The translations under genes and the position numbers were made by a program. A stretch of DNA of 64,000 bases from Fulvivirga lutea (GTDB taxonomy: Bacteria > Bacteroidota > Bacteroidia > Cytophagales > Cyclobacteriaceae). Where the stretch lies: the NCBI RefSeq assembly GCF_017068455.1, contig NZ_CP070608.1, positions 1,655,488 to 1,719,487 of the forward strand. Reading direction: 5' to 3'. The notes beneath the pieces are model-generated. The model did no database searches. It was not told the origin of the DNA and saw only the letters and a list, made by a program, of their open reading frames with translations. This document shows positions 1-9,117 of this stretch, in pieces. Each line of letters begins with the position of its first letter. The first letter of the stretch is position 1.

Positions 1-151
1 ATTCAGTAGACAGCTCAGCAGTTTTAAAAACTAATTGATTGTCAACCTCATATTCATGAGTATGTGTTTTGCTGTGTAATGCGTATACTAATGGCAGCAG
101 CAGAAAATAGCTGGCTAAAAACAGATGTGATATGATTACAAGCCGTTTCAA
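1..151 (-). CDS. Start of a small His-rich exported protein (partial)
   Basis: An open frame runs off the left edge. It begins at a TTG codon (149-151). The first ~50 residues show a basic start (LKRLVIIS), a long hydrophobic segment and then a polar stretch with HSKTHTHEYE, which looks like a signal peptide followed by a metal-binding patch. No ATG is in frame nearby, so the TTG start is inferred. A perfect palindrome of Fur/Zur type lies 28 bp upstream, which fits a metal-regulated gene. The family cannot be named from 50 residues. Confidence 0.45.
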   Translation of the reverse strand, partial: MKRLVIISHLFLASYFLLLPLVYALHSKTHTHEYEVDNQLVFKTAELSTE

Positions 152-179
152 GGTAGCTAATGTAAAAGAAGATTTTTTT

Positions 180-200
180 AAATGCAACAGTGTTGCATTT
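180..200. promoter_or_regulatory. Perfect 10-1-10 palindrome, Fur-family (Zur-like) operator candidate
   Basis: The arms AAATGCAACA and TGTTGCATTT are exact reverse complements around the single base G190. Length and odd-centred symmetry match operators of the Fur family (Fur, Zur, PerR). The site lies just upstream of the His-rich exported protein on the minus strand and 119 bp upstream of the ABC exporter on the plus strand. The symmetry is seen directly; assignment to Zur is an inference from the His-rich neighbour. Confidence 0.55.
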
Positions 201-319
201 GATTATTTATAAAACTCATAAATCATGTTGTTAACAATTACTCGTCACTCAAAGGGGTAAATTATGCTAAAAGCATCATTCGGGTTTAAACTTTTATCCG
301 CTACTTTGCGGCACATTAT

Positions 320-2146
320 ATGAAAGTATTTTTTCGAATATTCAGTTACGCCAAAAATTTAAGACTTTATGTCCCTCAATATGTGATCTTCACAATTCTG
401 AGCGTAACCTTTAGCGTATTTAACCTGGCATTATTAATACCGCTCTTAAATGTTCTCTTCGGGCAGGAAAAAACTGTAGTATACGCCAAGCCGGAAGGCT
501 TTGAATTAAGCACATCGTATTTAACGGATTCATTCAACTATCACTTTTCACAAATAATCATCAACTATGGGCCAAAGGATGCGCTTCTGTTTGTTTGCTC
601 CATTGTTTTAGTGTCTGTGTTCTTTACTAATATTTTCAGGTACCTGGCAGCTATTATAAGTGCAAAGATTAGGTTGGATGTAGTGAAGTACTTACGTATG
701 GATGTATACGATAAAGTATCACGCATGCATTTGGGCTTCTTTAGTACAGAACGTAAAGGGGATTTAATCTCCAGGGTAACGAACGATGTCCAAGAGGTAG
801 AAGTATCTGTATTAAACAGTCCGAAGTCGATGTTCCGAGAACCAATGACGATCATCATTTACTTCATTGCACTTTTTACTATTTCTGTAGAGCTTACTTT
901 ATTTACAATATTAATACTTCCAACAGCAGGTGGAGCCCTTGGTTATTTGGTGAGGAAACTAAAAAGAAAAGCCGTTCAAAGTCAGGAGTCATTGGGTCGT
1001 ATTGTAAACATTTTGGATGAGACATTAGGCGGCATGCGAATTATCAAAGCTTTCAATGCACGTGATTATGTGAGCGATAAAATCAATCAGGAAACAGATT
1101 ATTACAGAAGAGTTAACTTATCCTATTCATATAGAAAAGAATTGGGTTCGCCTATTTCAGAGTTCTTAGGCATCGGTATTGTTACGGTTATTTTATGGTT
1201 TGGTGGTTCAATGGTATTGGATAATGAGTCTTCCATAAATGCCGCTCAGTTTATAACATATCTGGCTATTTTTTCACAGATTATCTCACCAGCCAAAGCA
1301 TTTTCACAAGGTATTTCTGGAGTGCAAAAGGGTATAGTTTCTGGGGAAAGAATTTTTCAGGTGGTTGATAATGTGCCTGCCATACAGAATAAGCCAAATG
1401 CTAAGGTGTTAACCGGCTTTGAGAATAGCCTGACATTTGAAAATGCATCATTTGCTTACGAACCTGGCAATTATGTACTGAAAGGCATCAACCTCGAAAT
1501 TAAAAAAGGGCAAACAGTGGCTCTAGTTGGCCAGTCAGGCGGGGGTAAATCTACATTAGCAGACTTGATACCGCGATTTTATGATGTTACTGATGGCGAT
1601 ATTAAAATTGATGGCATATCCATCCGGGATTGCGAAGTGGATTCCGTAAGAAAACAGATGGGTATTGTAACACAGGAATCTATTCTGTTTAATGATACCA
1701 TCTTTAATAACATAGCTTTTGGTCTTGATGAGGCTAATGAAGAAGATGTGATCAATGCAGCTAAAATTGCCAATGCACATAATTTTATTTCCGATCTGGA
1801 AAACGGATATCAAACTAATATTGGTGAGCGCGGCATGAAGCTTTCCGGTGGACAAAGGCAGCGAATAAGTATCGCAAGAGCGGTTTTAAAGAACCCGCCA
1901 ATTCTAATCTTAGATGAGGCAACTTCTGCACTTGATTCTGAATCTGAGCAACTGGTGCAAGAAGCACTGGCTAACTTAATGAAGAATAGAACTTCTGTAG
2001 TTATTGCGCACAGATTAAGCACAATACAGCATGCCGATGAAATTATTGTTATTCAGAGTGGCGAAATCATTGAAAGAGGAGGCCATGAAGAGCTTCTGGC
2101 TAAGGGCGGGATTTATAAAAAACTGAACGCCATGCAAAATACTTAG
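320..2146 (+). CDS. ABC exporter, fused permease and ATPase, MsbA-like
   Basis: A 608-residue half-transporter. The N-terminal ~330 residues carry about six membrane segments of the ABC type-1 exporter fold. The C-terminal ATPase has Walker A (GQSGGGKST, near residue 403), the signature LSGGQRQR (near 508), Walker B ILILDEATSALD (near 530) and the H-loop VIAHRLST. It would act as a homodimer in the inner membrane. The following genes include gmhA, so lipid A or LPS core flipping by an MsbA-type protein is plausible. Many exporters of other lipids or peptides share this architecture, so the substrate is not proven. The ATG at 320 gives the standard family length. Confidence 0.85.
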   Translation: MKVFFRIFSYAKNLRLYVPQYVIFTILSVTFSVFNLALLIPLLNVLFGQEKTVVYAKPEGFELSTSYLTDSFNYHFSQIIINYGPKDALLFVCSIVLVSVFFTNIFRYLAAIISAKIRLDVVKYLRMDVYDKVSRMHLGFFSTERKGDLISRVTNDVQEVEVSVLNSPKSMFREPMTIIIYFIALFTISVELTLFTILILPTAGGALGYLVRKLKRKAVQSQESLGRIVNILDETLGGMRIIKAFNARDYVSDKINQETDYYRRVNLSYSYRKELGSPISEFLGIGIVTVILWFGGSMVLDNESSINAAQFITYLAIFSQIISPAKAFSQGISGVQKGIVSGERIFQVVDNVPAIQNKPNAKVLTGFENSLTFENASFAYEPGNYVLKGINLEIKKGQTVALVGQSGGGKSTLADLIPRFYDVTDGDIKIDGISIRDCEVDSVRKQMGIVTQESILFNDTIFNNIAFGLDEANEEDVINAAKIANAHNFISDLENGYQTNIGERGMKLSGGQRQRISIARAVLKNPPILILDEATSALDSESEQLVQEALANLMKNRTSVVIAHRLSTIQHADEIIVIQSGEIIERGGHEELLAKGGIYKKLNAMQNT

Positions 2147-2208
2147 TTTAATTTTTTGTAGCTTTAATTTCAACCAAAGCCAACTCTTGTCGAGATATTG
2201 ATACTTCT

Positions 2209-2574
2209 ATGAAAAAGCCTAAATCTATATTTTTAATCATCTATTTCATTTTTCATGTTTTACTGCTGGTTGTTTCAATTTATGTGAACTACAGATCAGA
2301 AGACTTTGAATTCTTGCTGTGGCTAAGAGGAAAAATGGATTTGATGGTATATGTATCAGCCATTGGCATGATACTCTTTTTTGTAAATGTTCTTATTTCA
2401 GGACTAGATGCCCGTAGTCATTCCAAAGAGAAATCAGCGTTAGAGCAAGAGGTAAATGCATTGAAAGCAAAAATGTTCGATTTGCAAGAGGCAACAAGTA
2501 CCCCAAAGAAGAAAGAGGCTAAGCCTGAGGTGAGGGAAAGTGAAGAAAAAGAGGATTCAGGGGCAGACGAATAA
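2209..2574 (+). CDS. Small membrane protein with a cytoplasmic coiled coil
   Basis: 121 residues. Two hydrophobic segments (about residues 7-26 and 44-64) are followed by a heptad-like, charged helix ([17 protein letters not shown]) and a Lys/Glu-rich tail. This resembles the LapA-type layout of two membrane spans plus a coiled coil, but I do not recognise a specific family. It starts 62 bp after the ABC exporter and ends 10 bp before gmhA, so it is probably in the same operon and may belong to envelope lipid or LPS metabolism by association only. Confidence 0.7.
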   Translation: MKKPKSIFLIIYFIFHVLLLVVSIYVNYRSEDFEFLLWLRGKMDLMVYVSAIGMILFFVNVLISGLDARSHSKEKSALEQEVNALKAKMFDLQEATSTPKKKEAKPEVRESEEKEDSGADE

Positions 2575-2584
2575 TAATATAGGT

Positions 2585-3163
2585 ATGGACAAGAAGCTCA
2601 TTATTACTCAGGAGCTATTACACGCACAAGACGTTTTAGAGAAATTTATTAAAGATCCGGTATGCATTGCTAATGTTGAGGCAGCCGCTGACTTATTGGC
2701 TAACAGTATAAAGTCTGGTGGTAAAGCTATTTCATGTGGTAATGGAGGCTCTCATTGCGATGCCATGCATTTTGCTGAGGAGTTAACCGGTCGTTTTAGA
2801 GATAATCGTAACCCTTTGCCAGCTGTAGCTATTTCAGACCCAAGTTATATGTCGTGCGTGGGTAACGATTATGGTTTTGATTATGTCTTTTCTCGATTTG
2901 TGGAGGGCTTGGCAACCGATAAAGATGTGCTATTAGCTATTAGCACTAGCGGTAATTCAAAAAACGTGATTCATGCGATAGAAGCTGCCAAGAAAAAAGG
3001 AGCAAAGGTGATTGCACTTACTGGTAATGGTGGTGGTAAAATGGTGGGCATGGCTGATGTGGAGATTTGTGTTCCCCATTTTGGTTATGCCGATAGGGTG
3101 CAGGAAGTACACATCAAAATCATTCATATTCTTATTTTACTCGTTGAAAAACTAGTTGCTTAA
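2585..3163 (+). CDS. gmhA: Sedoheptulose 7-phosphate isomerase (phosphoheptose isomerase)
   Basis: 192 residues, a single SIS domain. It converts D-sedoheptulose 7-phosphate to D-glycero-D-manno-heptose 7-phosphate, the first step of ADP-heptose synthesis for the LPS inner core. Strings shared with E. coli GmhA include [36 protein letters not shown] and the C-terminal [19 protein letters not shown], which carry metal- and substrate-binding residues. The ATG at 2585 gives the usual ~192-residue length; an in-frame start at 2540 would overlap the previous gene and add 15 polar residues. The stop is immediately followed by the comM start. Confidence 0.92.
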   Translation: MDKKLIITQELLHAQDVLEKFIKDPVCIANVEAAADLLANSIKSGGKAISCGNGGSHCDAMHFAEELTGRFRDNRNPLPAVAISDPSYMSCVGNDYGFDYVFSRFVEGLATDKDVLLAISTSGNSKNVIHAIEAAKKKGAKVIALTGNGGGKMVGMADVEICVPHFGYADRVQEVHIKIIHILILLVEKLVA

Positions 3164-4702
3164 ATGCTATCTAAATCTTTTGGTGCAGCCGTTTATGGTG
3201 TCGATGCACGAATAATCACTATTGAAGTAAATGTTGGTCAGGGCACAAAGTTCCATATGAGTGGCCTGCCTGATAATGCCGTAAAGGAAAGTGAGCATCG
3301 TGTTGAGTCAGCCATTAAGGAAAATGGTTTACGGATGCCACGGCAAAAGGTGGTGGTAAATTTGGCTCCTGCCGATATAAGAAAAGAAGGCAGCTCTTAC
3401 GATTTACCGATAGCACTGAGCATTCTCAAAGCGTCAGATCAAATAAGTGCTGAAAAGTTAGAAGAGTATTTAATAATGGGCGAGTTAGCACTCGATGGCA
3501 AATTACGACCAATCAAAGGAGTGTTACCTATAGCTATTGAAGCTCGAAAAAATAAATTCAAAGGGTTTATCTTACCTAAAGAAAATGCACGAGAGGCGGC
3601 CATTGTTAATGATTTAGAAGTTATTGGCGTAGAGTCGTTAAAAGAAGCTATTGATTTTTTTGAAGGAGTTATTGATATAAAACCTTTGGATATAGATACA
3701 CGAGATGTATTTATGACCGAGGTAAATACCTATAGTGCCGATTTTAAAGACGTTCAAGGGCAGGAAAATATTAAGCGGGCTTTAGAAATAGCTGCTGCTG
3801 GCGGACATAATGCCATTATGATTGGCCCTCCGGGTGCAGGTAAAACCATGTTGGCCAAAAGACTGGCTTCTATTTTACCGCCTTTAAGTCTGCATGAGGC
3901 ATTAGAAACAACAAAAATACATTCCGTGGCTGGCCGCTTGGGTGATAACGCATCACTCATAGCCACAAGGCCATACAGAAGCCCCCATCATACAATTAGT
4001 GATGTGGCTTTAGTTGGCGGTGGTGGAAATCCACAACCCGGTGAAATATCGTTGGCACATAACGGAGTACTCTTTTTGGATGAATTGCCAGAGTTTAAAA
4101 GAACCGTGCTAGAGGTAATGCGCCAGCCTATGGAAGATCGTAAGGTAACTATTTCAAGGGCAAAAGTGTCATTGGATTATCCGGCCAATTTCATGCTTAT
4201 TGCCAGTATGAACCCATGCCCATGCGGGTATTATAACCACCCTGAAAAAGAGTGCGTGTGCGCGCCAGGTGTTGTTCAGAAATACTTGAGTAAGATCAGC
4301 GGGCCTTTGTTAGACCGTATAGACTTACACGTGGAGGTAACTCCTGTTTCGTTTGATCAAATGACGGCCAATAGAAAGTCAGAGTCAAGTGCAGATATTA
4401 GAGAACGCGTGGTAGCTGCCAGAGATAGGCAAATTGACCGCTTCAAGGATATAAAAGAAATCCATTGCAACGCCATGATGCCTTCGCAGATGTTGAAAGA
4501 TGTGTGCCAAATAAATGAGGCAGGTAAAACATTGCTTAAAACTGCCATGGAGAAACTAGGGCTATCGGCAAGAGCCTATGATCGTATACTTAAAGTTTCC
4601 CGAACCATTGCCGACTTAGCCGATTCTGAAGAAATTCAAATCGAACATTTAGCCGAAGCCATTCAATACAGAAGTTTGGATAGAGAAGGTTGGGCGGGGT
4701 GA
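3164..4702 (+). CDS. comM: ComM/YifB family Mg-chelatase-like AAA+ ATPase
   Basis: 512 residues. The N-terminal ~190 residues are the ChlI/Lon-protease-like domain. Next comes the AAA+ core with Walker [15 protein letters not shown] (near residue 221) and Walker [12 protein letters not shown], then a Cys-rich loop [17 protein letters not shown] and the C-terminal Mg-chelatase segment ending in [12 protein letters not shown]. In naturally transformable bacteria ComM is the branch-migration helicase that extends heteroduplex DNA after uptake. The start abuts the gmhA stop. The last 19 codons plus stop have a decayed second copy about 1 kb downstream. Confidence 0.93.
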   Translation: MLSKSFGAAVYGVDARIITIEVNVGQGTKFHMSGLPDNAVKESEHRVESAIKENGLRMPRQKVVVNLAPADIRKEGSSYDLPIALSILKASDQISAEKLEEYLIMGELALDGKLRPIKGVLPIAIEARKNKFKGFILPKENAREAAIVNDLEVIGVESLKEAIDFFEGVIDIKPLDIDTRDVFMTEVNTYSADFKDVQGQENIKRALEIAAAGGHNAIMIGPPGAGKTMLAKRLASILPPLSLHEALETTKIHSVAGRLGDNASLIATRPYRSPHHTISDVALVGGGGNPQPGEISLAHNGVLFLDELPEFKRTVLEVMRQPMEDRKVTISRAKVSLDYPANFMLIASMNPCPCGYYNHPEKECVCAPGVVQKYLSKISGPLLDRIDLHVEVTPVSFDQMTANRKSESSADIRERVVAARDRQIDRFKDIKEIHCNAMMPSQMLKDVCQINEAGKTLLKTAMEKLGLSARAYDRILKVSRTIADLADSEEIQIEHLAEAIQYRSLDREGWAG

Positions 4703-4774
4703 TTTCCTTCAAAGTTGCAATTGGATAAATTATTTTTCGGAAATATTATTACGGTATCAACATTTAGAACATCG

Positions 4775-5677
4775 ATGATAAAAATTGAACGTTTATTGAT
4801 CTTTTTCGGAATATTATCATTGATAATTTTAAGTTCTTGTGATTTAAAACAAGGAGATCCAGAGCCCAGTCCTCAGTTTTATGATTTATATGTAACAGAA
4901 AGGGATCAATACCCATCTTGGTCTCCGGATGGTAGTCAAATTGCTTACAGTCATTTAAGCGGGGTATTTCCTGAGCCCACTGATTATCCATCTGGACTTT
5001 ATGTGATTGATAAAGATGGCACTAATAGGCAGATAATTAGAGAAGGAAGTTTTAATAATCCAACATGGTCTCCAGATGGCTTATCGATAACATTTATGTC
5101 TGGAGGAAGGCTTGTTTCAATCAATTTAAATTCACTAGATGAGAGGATATTGAGCTCAGATGTTGATAGTTATTATTACCCTGATTATAATCCTGACGGA
5201 TCTCACCTTTTATTCGATAGACTGAATAATGAAAATGGGAGTTTGTTGGTTACCAATATATTATTTGATAGCACACCTGAGGTATTTAATGATTCTTTTA
5301 TTAATGTAAGAGATGTGGAGTTTTCAACTGATGGCAATCAATTGGTTTATATGAAAGGTTCTGTTGAGTACAGTTCCTTAGAAATAGCCAAATATGACCT
5401 ATTAAATAATGTAGAAACAAGATTGACACTTGATAATATTGATGATCGATACCCTACATGGTCACCTGATAATTTAAAAATTGCATGGAGCAGAAATGTT
5501 CAAATTACCATTATGGATCAGGATGGAACAAATCAGAGACAGGTCGCATATGGGACATATCCATCTTGGTCAGTTTCCAATCAAATTGTATACAGTGGAG
5601 CCAATGATAATATCACTAAAGAGGTATTATATGTAATTGATCCTGATGGTAAGAATAAAAGGCAAATAACATTTTAA
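4775..5677 (+). CDS. TolB-like beta-propeller lipoprotein
   Basis: 300 residues from the ATG at 4775, chosen because it gives a clean lipoprotein signal (LIILSSC, Cys22). An earlier in-frame start at 4715 would bury that signal. About six WD40-like PD40 repeats follow, several with the hallmark PSWSPDGSQIAY or PTWSPDG. The predicted product is a periplasmic or surface-anchored propeller of unknown ligand. It lies between the intact comM 3' end and a decayed copy of that end, so it may have arrived by insertion next to comM. It is not the pal-linked tolB, as no tol genes are nearby. Confidence 0.8.
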   Translation: MIKIERLLIFFGILSLIILSSCDLKQGDPEPSPQFYDLYVTERDQYPSWSPDGSQIAYSHLSGVFPEPTDYPSGLYVIDKDGTNRQIIREGSFNNPTWSPDGLSITFMSGGRLVSINLNSLDERILSSDVDSYYYPDYNPDGSHLLFDRLNNENGSLLVTNILFDSTPEVFNDSFINVRDVEFSTDGNQLVYMKGSVEYSSLEIAKYDLLNNVETRLTLDNIDDRYPTWSPDNLKIAWSRNVQITIMDQDGTNQRQVAYGTYPSWSVSNQIVYSGANDNITKEVLYVIDPDGKNKRQITF

Positions 5678-5696
5678 GCTATTGTAGTTTTAATAA

Positions 5697-5756
5697 GAAT
5701 ATCTCGCCTAATACATTGAATATAGAAGTCTAGATATAGAAGGTTAGGCGGTGTAA
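5697..5756 (+). pseudogene. Decayed copy of the comM 3' end
   Basis: Read in frame, 20 codons align without any gap to the last 20 codons of comM (4643-4702). 46 of 60 bases are identical, and so are 12 of 19 amino acids plus the stop position. Two internal stops (5709-5711, 5745-5747) show it is not coding. Shared TTCAAAGTTG strings occur soon after both copies (4708-4717 and 5775-5784). Identity fades upstream of about 5688. It marks a duplication boundary around the TolB-like gene. Confidence 0.75.
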
Positions 5757-5771
5757 TCAATGCAATATTAG

Positions 5772-5807
5772 AAGTTCAAAGTTGGTCTGTAGTCTAACTT
5801 TGAACCT
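5772..5807. terminator. Hairpin downstream of dps
   Basis: AAGTTCAAAGTT (5772-5783) pairs with AACTTTGAACCT (5796-5807) with one mismatch around a 12-base loop. It lies just past the dps stop, where a terminator would be expected. The stem is AT-rich and the U-tract is poor, so termination is uncertain. Confidence 0.35.
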
Positions 5808-5825
5808 AAAACTTTGAATTTTTCA

Positions 5826-6266
5826 CTACTTAAGCCACGCCTTCATCATCCAAAGCGTTTTCTCCTGCTCGTCAATAAAATCCGACATCAGGTCTTCTGT
5901 ACCATCGTCACCTGCTTTGATGGCCATTTCTTTAATCTCTCTTTCCAATGACAGCAGTTCTCGTAGATTATCCACAACTGTCTTAACTGATTTTTCACCG
6001 TCATGTACATTTTTCACCGGTGAAATGGTAGAAGCACTTATGTAATCGTCAAAGGAGTGAAGTGGTGCTCCCTCTATGGTCAATATTCGCTCCGCTACTT
6101 CATCTATTTTTAATGCAGAATCAGTATATAGTTCCTCAAATTTATCGTGTAATTGAAAGAAATGCTTCCCTTGAATATTCCAATGGAATCCTCTCAAATT
6201 TTGATAGTAAATCTGATAATCTGCCAACAAAATATTCAACTTATCTATTATCTGTTTGTTATCCAT
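5826..6266 (-). CDS. dps: Dps ferritin-like DNA-protection protein
   Basis: 146 residues, the usual Dps length. It forms a 12-subunit cage that oxidises Fe(II) with peroxide and protects DNA in stress. The inter-subunit ferroxidase ligands are all present: H28 in GFHWNIQG, H40 in FFQLHDKFEELY, and D55 and E59 in DEVAER. The spacing matches Listeria-type Dps exactly. The N terminus is short and lacks a Lys-rich tail, so direct DNA binding is less likely. A TAnnTTTG promoter and a PerR-like box lie upstream. Confidence 0.93.
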   Translation of the reverse strand: MDNKQIIDKLNILLADYQIYYQNLRGFHWNIQGKHFFQLHDKFEELYTDSALKIDEVAERILTIEGAPLHSFDDYISASTISPVKNVHDGEKSVKTVVDNLRELLSLEREIKEMAIKAGDDGTEDLMSDFIDEQEKTLWMMKAWLK

Positions 6267-6288
6267 AGCTTCATCTTTTTGTGTTTGA

Positions 6289-6296
6289 CAAAAGTA
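6289..6296 (-). promoter_or_regulatory. dps -7 promoter element
   Basis: On the minus strand this reads TACTTTTG, an exact match to the Bacteroidota -7 consensus TAnnTTTG. A TTTA at 6316-6319 sits 19 bp upstream, close to the -33 TTTG. The start codon follows 22 bp downstream. Confidence 0.6.
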
Positions 6297-6321
6297 GTGG
6301 AAAGGTTATTATAAGTAAAAT

Positions 6322-6336
6322 TGATAATTATTATAC
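6322..6336. promoter_or_regulatory. PerR-box-like operator upstream of dps
   Basis: TGATAATTATTATAC matches the Bacillus PerR consensus TTATAATnATTATAA at 12 of 14 defined positions. It lies directly upstream of the dps -33 region. Related AT-rich copies occur nearby: a second TTATTATA 22 bp away (6306-6313), between the -33 and -7 elements, and ATTATA-GT-TATAAT at 6345-6358. A dps homologue (mrgA) is a classical PerR target. The match is seen directly; the regulator is inferred. Confidence 0.45.
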
Positions 6337-6411
6337 TTGCATAGATTATAGTTATAATGTGTCGTGTAATTTGCTCGCTTACCCAAAGCTTAATACTTAT
6401 ATTTGATTCCA

Positions 6412-6876
6412 ATGGACAATTACTGGGACATAGTCATCTTTTTTCTTGGTGGGCTCGGGTTTATAGCCGGTGGGCTTATCACTGCCAAGCTGGTGCGCCC
6501 CAGCCGTCCGAATGATGAAAAACTAACAACCTACGAGAGTGGGGAGGATCCTATGGGTTTAGCAAGAGGCAGAGTGAATACTCGTTTTTATGTGATAGCC
6601 CTTATTTTTCTACTATTTGAGGTAGAGATCATCTTTTTGTTCCCCTGGGCTACGGTTTTTGGTAATGAGGAATTAATAAATGGCACCAATGGTCTTTGGG
6701 GCTGGTTTTCATTAATTGAGATGTTTGTGTTTATAGGTATTTTGGGCTTAGGATTGGCTTACGTTTGGCGTAAGGGCTTCCTCGATTGGCCTAAAAGCGA
6801 GATTCAAAAAAATGAGTTTACATCTCCTGTTCCAATGAATTTGTATGAGGAGATCAATAAAAAATATTCTAAGTGA
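6412..6876 (+). CDS. nuoA: NADH-quinone oxidoreductase subunit A
   Basis: 154 residues from the ATG at 6412; a TTG three codons earlier is the less likely start. This small membrane subunit of complex I sits at the junction of the membrane and peripheral arms. It has three membrane segments and the family strings [11 protein letters not shown] and [30 protein letters not shown]. The acidic residues of the second span (FEVEIIF) are the conserved ones. Its TGA overlaps the GTG start of nuoB by four bases, so the two are translationally coupled. Confidence 0.95.
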   Translation: MDNYWDIVIFFLGGLGFIAGGLITAKLVRPSRPNDEKLTTYESGEDPMGLARGRVNTRFYVIALIFLLFEVEIIFLFPWATVFGNEELINGTNGLWGWFSLIEMFVFIGILGLGLAYVWRKGFLDWPKSEIQKNEFTSPVPMNLYEEINKKYSK

Positions 6877-7388
6877 GTTTACTGGATTCTAAGTTTAATA
6901 GCGGTGGTGTTATCGTAACCAAAGTTGATGACTTGATCAACTGGGCACGACTTTCTTCTATGTGGCCCATGACTTTTGGGCTCGCATGTTGTGCCATCGA
7001 GTTTATGAGTACAGGAACATCAGCATACGATATGGATCGGTTTGGTATGGCACCTAGAGCAACCCCACGCCAGTCTGATGTGATGATCGTGGCGGGTACG
7101 GTCACTTTTAAAATGGCCGACAGGATAAAAAGATTGTATGAGCAAATGGCCGAACCGAGGTATGTTATATCAATGGGCTCTTGTTCAAACTGTGGTGGAC
7201 CTTACTGGGAGCATGGCTATCATGTGGTGAAGGGTGTTGATAAAATAATACCCGTGGATGTATATGTGCCAGGTTGCCCTCCAAGACCAGAAGCATTGAT
7301 TGGCGGATTTTTGAAATTGCAGGAAAAAATCAGAAATGAAACGCTCATGGCACCTAAAGCCGTTCAAAAACTAATGGAAAAAGCATGA
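6873..7388 (+). CDS. nuoB: NADH-quinone oxidoreductase subunit B (N2 cluster)
   Basis: 171 residues, GTG start overlapping the nuoA stop. NuoB carries the terminal [4Fe-4S] cluster N2 that passes electrons to quinone. The cluster ligands are visible: adjacent C39-C40 in [11 protein letters not shown]104 in [12 protein letters not shown] (with C107) and C135 in [10 protein letters not shown]. Length is normal for the Bacteroidota form. It sits second in nuoABCD and overlaps nuoC by four bases (ATGA). Confidence 0.96.
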   Translation: MSLLDSKFNSGGVIVTKVDDLINWARLSSMWPMTFGLACCAIEFMSTGTSAYDMDRFGMAPRATPRQSDVMIVAGTVTFKMADRIKRLYEQMAEPRYVISMGSCSNCGGPYWEHGYHVVKGVDKIIPVDVYVPGCPPRPEALIGGFLKLQEKIRNETLMAPKAVQKLMEKA

Positions 7389-7897
7389 GTTTTGAAGATA
7401 TAATATCGTTAATCACAGGGCAGCTAGGAGATGTAATCATTTCCGAAGATGAAAATGCTACACCTAAAGCAGTTGAAATCTCTGCTAAAGAGTTAGTCAA
7501 TACAATGAATTTTCTTTTTGAGAATGATCAATTGTATTTTGATATGCTCAGTTGCATTACCGGTTTAGATAATGGCCCCGAAGATGGCAGCATGGAGGTC
7601 ATTTATAATTTGTATTCTATCCCTTTTGATCATCACCTGATGGTAAAAGTAAAGCTAGATAGAAATGCCCCAAAAATTGATACCGTCTCACACATCTGGC
7701 AAACAGGAGATTGGCTGGAGAGAGAGGTTTTTGATATGTACGGCATAGAATTTACCAACCATCCAGACCTGAGGCGAATACTACTTCCTAATGATTGGAT
7801 TGGCCATCCGCTAAAGAAAGATTATAAAGAGCAGGATACGTATCATGGCATTACAGTGCTACATGAAGATAGTTTGAACAAGGAAAAGGAATCTTAA
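7385..7897 (+). CDS. nuoC: NADH-quinone oxidoreductase subunit C
   Basis: 170 residues. NuoC (30 kDa family) is a peripheral-arm subunit packed against NuoD. Recognised strings are the central [31 protein letters not shown] and the C-terminal [18 protein letters not shown], given here only as family landmarks at about residues 95-155. The ATG overlaps the nuoB TGA. NuoC and NuoD are separate genes here, not fused as in E. coli. Confidence 0.94.
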   Translation: MSFEDIISLITGQLGDVIISEDENATPKAVEISAKELVNTMNFLFENDQLYFDMLSCITGLDNGPEDGSMEVIYNLYSIPFDHHLMVKVKLDRNAPKIDTVSHIWQTGDWLEREVFDMYGIEFTNHPDLRRILLPNDWIGHPLKKDYKEQDTYHGITVLHEDSLNKEKES

Positions 7898-7899
7898 GC

Positions 7900-9117
7900 T
7901 TGGAAAGTAAGATACAATATCAATATTCACCTGAAAATCTGGTAAAGTCAGAGCCTAATAAGTTCAAACAGGAAAATCTTCAATCAGATGAATTGGTAAT
8001 TAACCTTGGTCCGCAACATCCATCAACTCATGGTGTGTTACGCTTAGAGGTGCTTACAGATAATGAGATAATCAAAGAAGTGATTCCCCATTTGGGCTAT
8101 TTGCATCGTTGCTTTGAAAAGCACGCTGAGTCTTTGCCTTACAATCAAATTATCCCTTATGTAGATCGTATGGATTACCTCGCTGCCATGAATAGCGAGC
8201 ATGCTTATGCGATGGGTGTAGAAAAGATGTTGGGCATTGCTGATCAAATACCTAAAAGAGTTGAATATATACGCGTACTGGTGGCCGAACTTAACAGGTT
8301 GGCATCGCACTTTGTAGCCATTGGAACCTATGCAATGGACATTGGTGCATTTACGCCCTTCTTTTGGATGATGCGCGACCGTGAGCATATTCAACGGCTG
8401 CTGGAATGGGCTTCTGGAGCAAGAATGCTTTATAACTATATTTGGGTAGGAGGTTTGTATTATGATCTTCCCGTTGGTTTTGAGGATAGATGCACAGATT
8501 TTATCAATTACCTCAAGCCAAAATTGAAAGAGCTCGAAACTGTAGTAACTGACAATAAAATCTTCATAGATCGTACAGCTAATGTGGGCGTGCTCCCATT
8601 GAATCTGGCTATAAATTATGGGGTTACCGGGCCTATGCTCAGGGCCTCGGGTCTTAAATTCGACTTGAGAAAAGTAGATGGTTATTCAGTTTACCCTGAG
8701 TTGGATTTTGATATTCCAATTGGTGAAGGCAAAATGGGTAGCAAAGGAGATTGCTGGGATCGAACGTATGTACGGGTTTTAGAGGTTCATGAGTCGGTTA
8801 AAATAATCGAGCAATGTCTCGAAAAACTGAAGACAGATTACAAACGCGATAAAGAATTTGACCCGCAGGCACTAGTGCCAAAGAAAATCAGACCTAAAGC
8901 GCAGGATTTATATGTTAGAGCAGAAAACCCGAAAGGAGAGCTCGGCTTTTTCTTTCGCGCAGATGGTAAAAGTGATATACCTTTTCGCTGCAAAGCACGC
9001 TCATGTTGCTTTGTGAATTTATCTGTGATTAATGAACTGGCCAAAGGCGGCATGATAGCCGATTTAGTGGCCATTTTAGGTTCAATAGATATTGTATTAG
9101 GAGAAGTAGATAGATAA
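7900..9117 (+). CDS. nuoD: NADH-quinone oxidoreductase subunit D
   Basis: 405 residues from a TTG codon two bases after the nuoC stop. NuoD (49 kDa family) forms the quinone pocket with NuoB. Landmarks are [15 protein letters not shown] near residue 30, [32 protein letters not shown] and the C-terminal [12 protein letters not shown], which is the family's normal end. The quinone-site His in GPQHPSTHG is present. No nuoE follows; the next gene is nnr. Confidence 0.95.
   Translation: MESKIQYQYSPENLVKSEPNKFKQENLQSDELVINLGPQHPSTHGVLRLEVLTDNEIIKEVIPHLGYLHRCFEKHAESLPYNQIIPYVDRMDYLAAMNSEHAYAMGVEKMLGIADQIPKRVEYIRVLVAELNRLASHFVAIGTYAMDIGAFTPFFWMMRDREHIQRLLEWASGARMLYNYIWVGGLYYDLPVGFEDRCTDFINYLKPKLKELETVVTDNKIFIDRTANVGVLPLNLAINYGVTGPMLRASGLKFDLRKVDGYSVYPELDFDIPIGEGKMGSKGDCWDRTYVRVLEVHESVKIIEQCLEKLKTDYKRDKEFDPQALVPKKIRPKAQDLYVRAENPKGELGFFFRADGKSDIPFRCKARSCCFVNLSVINELAKGGMIADLVAILGSIDIVLGEVDR

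Noticed and set aside
300-309. TACTTTG as promoter of the ABC exporter
   Set aside because: It is one base short of TAnnTTTG spacing and no -33 was evident.
565-858. Antisense open frames inside the ABC exporter and in other large genes
   Set aside because: They mirror the codon structure of well-supported genes and encode no recognisable protein.
4703-5700. Insertion sequence next to comM
   Set aside because: The inserted stretch holds a lipoprotein gene and no transposase, and no terminal inverted repeats were found.
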